From Xiphophorus maculatus (taxonomy: Eukaryota; Chordata; Actinopteri; Cyprinodontiformes; Poeciliidae), in contig NC_036453.1 in assembly GCF_002775205.1 (NCBI RefSeq), forward strand, positions 4,491,103 through 4,555,102: 64,000 nucleotides of DNA, written 5' to 3'. Under the pieces are notes generated by a model. That model searched no databases, had not been told where the DNA came from, and saw nothing but the letters and a program-made list of their open reading frames with translations. The position numbers were made by a program, and so were the translations under genes. Shown here one piece after another: positions 60,501-64,000 of this stretch. The stretch's first letter is position 1; each line of letters opens with the position of its first letter.

Positions 60501-63500
60501 ATGCGGTGAATGTACAAATAAGCACCTTACTCCCTAGAAAGTCACAAGAATAAAATGATTAAAAGCAGGGCTTTTTTTTTTACTTCCTCCAAAGAAATCT
60601 GTCTAATCATTCCCTGTAGGTTTAAGATTTACTAGAGATAGGGAAACAACCAGCAAAGTTTTTGAGAAACACAATAAAGACACCAACGCTGTTGTTTTGA
60701 ACAGCCTTGTAATAATAACATGTTACTAACTTTAATTCCACCTCTATTGTCTGTAAAATCTCAGCCTAAGCTATCTATCATTACCCACAAGCTCTGCACT
60801 TACTTAATGATTTTGCATCTTTCATTTTCATGTCATTACTTCTGTGTCTGGCAGAAGTTATGACAGTCCTCATTATTTCCTCCAAATCTGTCTCATCTCT
60901 TCCAGCCATCATCCCCGCTGCGTGCCCCCCAGGCTATTTCTGAAGCCTACACCGACCCACTAACACACATAAACACATGTGCACGCAAAGCACTGTTGGC
61001 TTAGCTTAAACTCTCACATACAAGGCAGCAGAGAGAGTCACAGAGCCATGGATGGAAACATACGGGTTTCATCATTTGACTGTGTTTCCACTGAGTTTTA
61101 AAGAGTTTTATGGAAAATTATTTGTATATTATACGATTAGATATCTGCATGAAGACTATAGGGGGTTCCTTCTTCCTGTAAGAAGACATACTTCTCAGTC
61201 TGGTCACATGACTCTGCCATTTCCGTTTTCACTTCCTGTACTAAGGAGAGCACATGAAGTGATGCTACCAACACACACACATAGAAGAATGCACACCCTG
61301 TTCAGTCTAATAACAGATGAGCAGCTGCTTGGGTTATAAATACTGATAGACAAATTGGACATGTCACCATGTACTCCTGCAAAAGCACACTCTCATACAA
61401 CTAGCACTGGCTTTTCTTGGACGCAGTGGCAGTATTATTCAGCAGTGACAGTCATAAGACTTTGTGTTGAACCCCGTGGCATCGCATTTAGGCATAAAGT
61501 CCACTTTGTTCAGATGGTCTGAGATCTAATTTAAAAACTTTCCAAGTTCCATGTGAAAACCTTTTCCACATCCCTTTTTCTTGTCTTGTTCACTCGATCT
61601 TTCAAGCAGAGTGTGTACTAGGTGTAATTATTGAGTTACAACATTAGGCAAGGTCTTATTTCTGTTTTGGTGTGTTTGTGTGTTTCTAAAGGCAACCAGA
61701 CAAGCTGAGAGTGGTGTGGACCAGGAGGAACAGACGCATGTGCTCTAAGGTAAAGCTGAGATGACAAAACACAACAGACTTATGCATGAGTCTGTGTAGT
61801 CTCATGGGGATTCTCCTTTTGGGATCACACACAAAAGCCTTCCCTTAATCTGCAACAGTAACATCATTTTGAACAAATGAGAACCTTACTTAGCATTAGT
61901 TGATGTTCTGTCATTTTAAAATCCCTCAGTAGTTAAAATTTAAAACATATTGGCATTTGTTCAGTCTGCTTTCTAGAAGAATTTGCTGATGCATACCAAA
62001 ACTTTGTATTTGTCAAAACTAAGAGGAAAACTCCAGCTTTACTTAAAGGTTGTCCATGTGTCGATAATGAATTAAAACCCCTAAACAGACATGTTAGAGA
62101 ATAGCAAAGCTCAACTTTGATGCAGCCTCCCTTTATCCAGAAAAAAATATGTTTATTTTGACTCCATTCTCCATGATGCATGAGGATTGTTTTCAGTAGA
62201 GATTCAGATAATCCTGTATGTTGGGGAGGTCTCTGTTTAGACCACCTATAGATAGCACCAGAAATATGAAAATATTGTTTTTTAAAATGTGAGACAATTT
62301 TAACCAAACTATTTAGGAAAGACATTTTTGCACATAAAATAGAAGCCAATCAGATTGAAAACTTGTTCAGTTTTGCATTTGTATGTGACAGAATAAAGTC
62401 TCTTACTTACTAAGTTAGTTTTTACCTTTTGAGTTTACTAGTCTTTCACCTCTTTTGAACTTTGACTTCTGAGCTTCTGTCCTGCTCAGTTATAAACATT
62501 TTAAAGATTTTCATCAAGTTAAGATGCCTTGATCTAAATCAAATGTAACTGTAACATCCATTATGTTAATGAGACAAAGTGGTGAATTGGCTGTAGCACC
62601 TAGAGCCTGATTCTCTGGCACATATCTGTGCTAAAGCCTGACAAATTAATGTAATCTGCAGAGACTCCCAGCTCCTACTTGCCATTTTAGGGACTGCAGG
62701 GGTTTTTGATGCAGAAACATTGCTGGCCAATGAAAGTCACAGTTATTAGACATCTCCTCTCCTTGCTTGGGCATCAAGAAATGTGACTTGTGCCGTTTGA
62801 TTTGCTACATCTGAAGAAAAATAGTACCTCATAATTATTTTAAGAGTGCATTTGTTAATGTTAACTTTTTCTTGTGCAGCTCCACAGTTGGCAGCCTGGG
62901 ATAAAGAACCCCTACAGGGGAACGGTGATGTGGCCTGTTCCAGAAAACATCGACATCTCTGTTACATTGTTCAAGGTATTCCATTTCAAACACTATGAGA
63001 GGTGACCCAGGAAATTGTTTATCTGTTTAACTTTTTATTTTTACTAGCTAAAACAAACTACTTACAGAAGCCTTTGTGCACTTTACACTTTCTAAAGTTT
63101 AACTCTACTTACTGTAAATTGTCTAGTCTTGCAGTTTTTAACTGGGGCTGCATTAGTTTTAGATAAAGTTTTGGTTTTGCATATAATTTATCTAACAACC
63201 AAAATGCAAAGATACTGAAGTGGAACACAACCATCATTAATGTGCTTGAGTTCCTCCACCTCAAAGTAAGCTAATGGGAATTATAGATGCGTTAGATAAA
63301 TGAATAATGTATACAAAAAATTGAAGACCTGAAGTTAATATTTTGAGTTGCACCTCGTTTCAAAAAGTTGGCATGTCTGGAAGGGGCTTATGCATATCTA
63401 AATATAAAATTATAGAAATTAAAGAAACAGGATCACTAAGCTTAGAGAATATTTCATTAAAAACTAATTTTCTTATCACTCCTTTAGGAACCTAACACAG

Positions 63501-63541
63501 ACGAGTTTGAGGACAAGGAATGGACGTTTGTGCTTGAGGGG
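57510..63541 (+). CDS. ehbp1l1: EH domain-binding protein 1-like 1, first four coding exons (runs off the right edge)
   Basis: Exons 57510-57613, 61692-61749, 62880-62975, 63488-63541. Translation: MTSVWKRLQRVGKKASKFQF, IASYQELVLECTKKW, QPDKLRVVWTRRNRRMCSK, LHSWQPGIKNPYRGTVMWPV, PENIDISVTLFKEPNTDEFE, DKEWTFVLEG. This is the N-terminal C2-like (NT-C2) domain, almost identical to human EHBP1L1. The rest of the protein (CH and bivalent Mical/EHBP Rab-binding domains in the family) lies beyond the window. EHBP1L1 links Rab8/Rab10 to Bin1 and dynamin in apical membrane traffic. The last donor seen is gagggg|gtaagt at 63541/63542. The 4-kb first intron contains transposon remnants. Confidence 0.95.
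57750..57850 (+). repeat. Possible tRNA-derived SINE remnant
   Basis: The string ggttcgatccccacc (57816-57830) is a good match to a tRNA B box and downstream bases, in a GC-rich patch unlike the rest of ehbp1l1 intron 1. A convincing A box and a SINE body were not found. Weak call. Confidence 0.25.
58437..58690. mobile_element. Internally deleted Tc1-like element in ehbp1l1 intron 1
   Basis: The left part (aaaccaatcacattttatca, then catgcagcgtggtgaagatg) matches the 5' region of an abundant fish Tc1-like transposon. Directly after it, the sequence jumps to its 3' coding region (catggatatgcagttaactg, 'gaatgtttcccacaccttgttgaatc', attaaggcagtcctcaaagc). About 1 kb of the transposase is missing, leaving a short derivative. 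Recognition is from remembered consensus. Confidence 0.6.
59455..60045. mobile_element. Tc1-like remnant interrupted by a nested MITE
   Basis: The outer sequence starts cagtagcttgcaaaagtatt with a 'catattttgtgaggttacaac' block, the terminus of a teleost Tc1-like family, and resumes after 60013 as tttcatgtaaaaggttccca. The interruption is the hAT-type MITE at 59537-60013. The outer copy is too short to show its second end. Confidence 0.5.
59537..60013. mobile_element. hAT-type MITE of the 'ggcgatatgg' family, nested
   Basis: Inverted ends taggggtgg and ccaccccta. Inside the left end, cggtatgggattaaagtttt, and inside the right end, cgataaatgcccacccct, match the well-known teleost MITE whose consensus starts 'gggctgggcgatatgg'. 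Flanking 8-mers ctttcatg (59529-59536) and gtttcatg (60014-60021) agree at 7 of 8 positions, fitting an aged target duplication. 477 bp, noncoding. Confidence 0.75.
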
Positions 63542-64000
63542 GTAAGTATCACTCTACTGTTTATGCTGCAAATTTACCCAAGTTCTTTTTACAGTGCAAT
63601 GTGCAAAACGTTTTTGGTAACCTTTAACTTTTTTGTAATCATTTAAAGAAATCTTTATTACTATGTCTTCAGGATTTCAAAGTTGTTTTTTTTCCTTTAG
63701 CTGCTTTTTCATGCAGTGTGTGCTTTAAAAAAGTGAATGACTAAAAAGTACTACTGTCTGGCTATTAAAGACATTTTATGTCTTTAAAACTATTATTGAA
63801 CATTCTCAAGAATAGTCTTTGTGACGGAATTCTTTCTACATTAAATCAAATTCAATTCACAAAAAGTGAAATCAAATGTTTTTATTACCTAATTATTCAA
63901 GATTCTTCAAAGGGTTTCTGTAGATGGGGTTGGTCGAGGGCAGGAAGGATCTCCTGTAGCAGTCTGTATTACAGCAAATTTGGAGAAGCCTCTGACTGAA
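63542..64000 (+). other. ehbp1l1: ehbp1l1 intron 4 (5' part)
   Basis: After the donor at 63542 the sequence is AT-rich with no acceptor-plus-frame that continues the NT-C2 domain before the window ends. The open frame reaching the edge at 63778-63999 has no family resemblance. Confidence 0.5.

Noticed and set aside
61933-62349. 138-residue minus-strand open frame in ehbp1l1 intron 2
   Set aside because: No family resemblance and no conserved motif; likely chance in AT-rich DNA.

Overview
The window is AT-rich, intron-rich vertebrate DNA, almost certainly from a teleost fish. Evidence for this: split genes with GT-AG introns, short teleost-type introns (a 26-exon mcf2 fits in 13 kb), fossil Tc1-like transposons, and hAT-type MITEs of families common in fish. 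No bacterial operons, CRISPR arrays, tRNA or rRNA genes, retroviruses or LTR elements were recognised. All gene models were read by eye from reading frame, splice sites and family motifs. Each complete CDS sums to a multiple of three.

Layout. About 1-8.5 kb: the 5' part of a minus-strand gene whose alternative first exons resemble fgf13 isoforms 1Y (8428-8470) and 1U (3896-3926); the common exons lie off the left edge. 13.5-20.3 kb (+): f9, coagulation factor IX, 8 exons, complete. 24.4-37.4 kb (-): mcf2/DBL-type RhoGEF, 26 coding exons, ending in an SH3 domain. 39.7-47.0 kb (+): arr3, cone arrestin, with a TATA box and CRX-type sites upstream. 48.9-51.1 kb (+): znrd2 (SSSCA1), 4 exons. 53.0-53.9 kb (+): fam89b, 2 exons. 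57.5 kb to beyond the right edge (+): the start of ehbp1l1 (N-terminal C2-like domain).

Order and orientation FGF13(-) / F9(+) / MCF2(-) match human Xq27. ZNRD2 / FAM89B / EHBP1L1 is a human 11q13 neighbourhood, and ARR3 is Xq13 in human. So the window joins three blocks that are separate in human. The joins fall at about 37.4-39.6 kb and 46.7-48.9 kb. The second join is full of transposon remnants and carries a long TA array.

The genes do not form a pathway: a sodium-channel-binding FHF, a liver clotting protease, a Rho exchange factor, a photoreceptor arrestin, a zinc-ribbon protein, a cytoskeletal adaptor and a Rab8/endosome protein. The most useful observations are the lengthened factor IX activation region with a furin-like site, the SH3 domain on mcf2, a GC-AG intron in mcf2, the probable 13-nt micro-exon and distant terminal exon of arr3, three hAT MITEs with clear ends (one nested in a Tc1-like remnant), and several short inverted-repeat structures. 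I found nothing that looks like a wholly new system.
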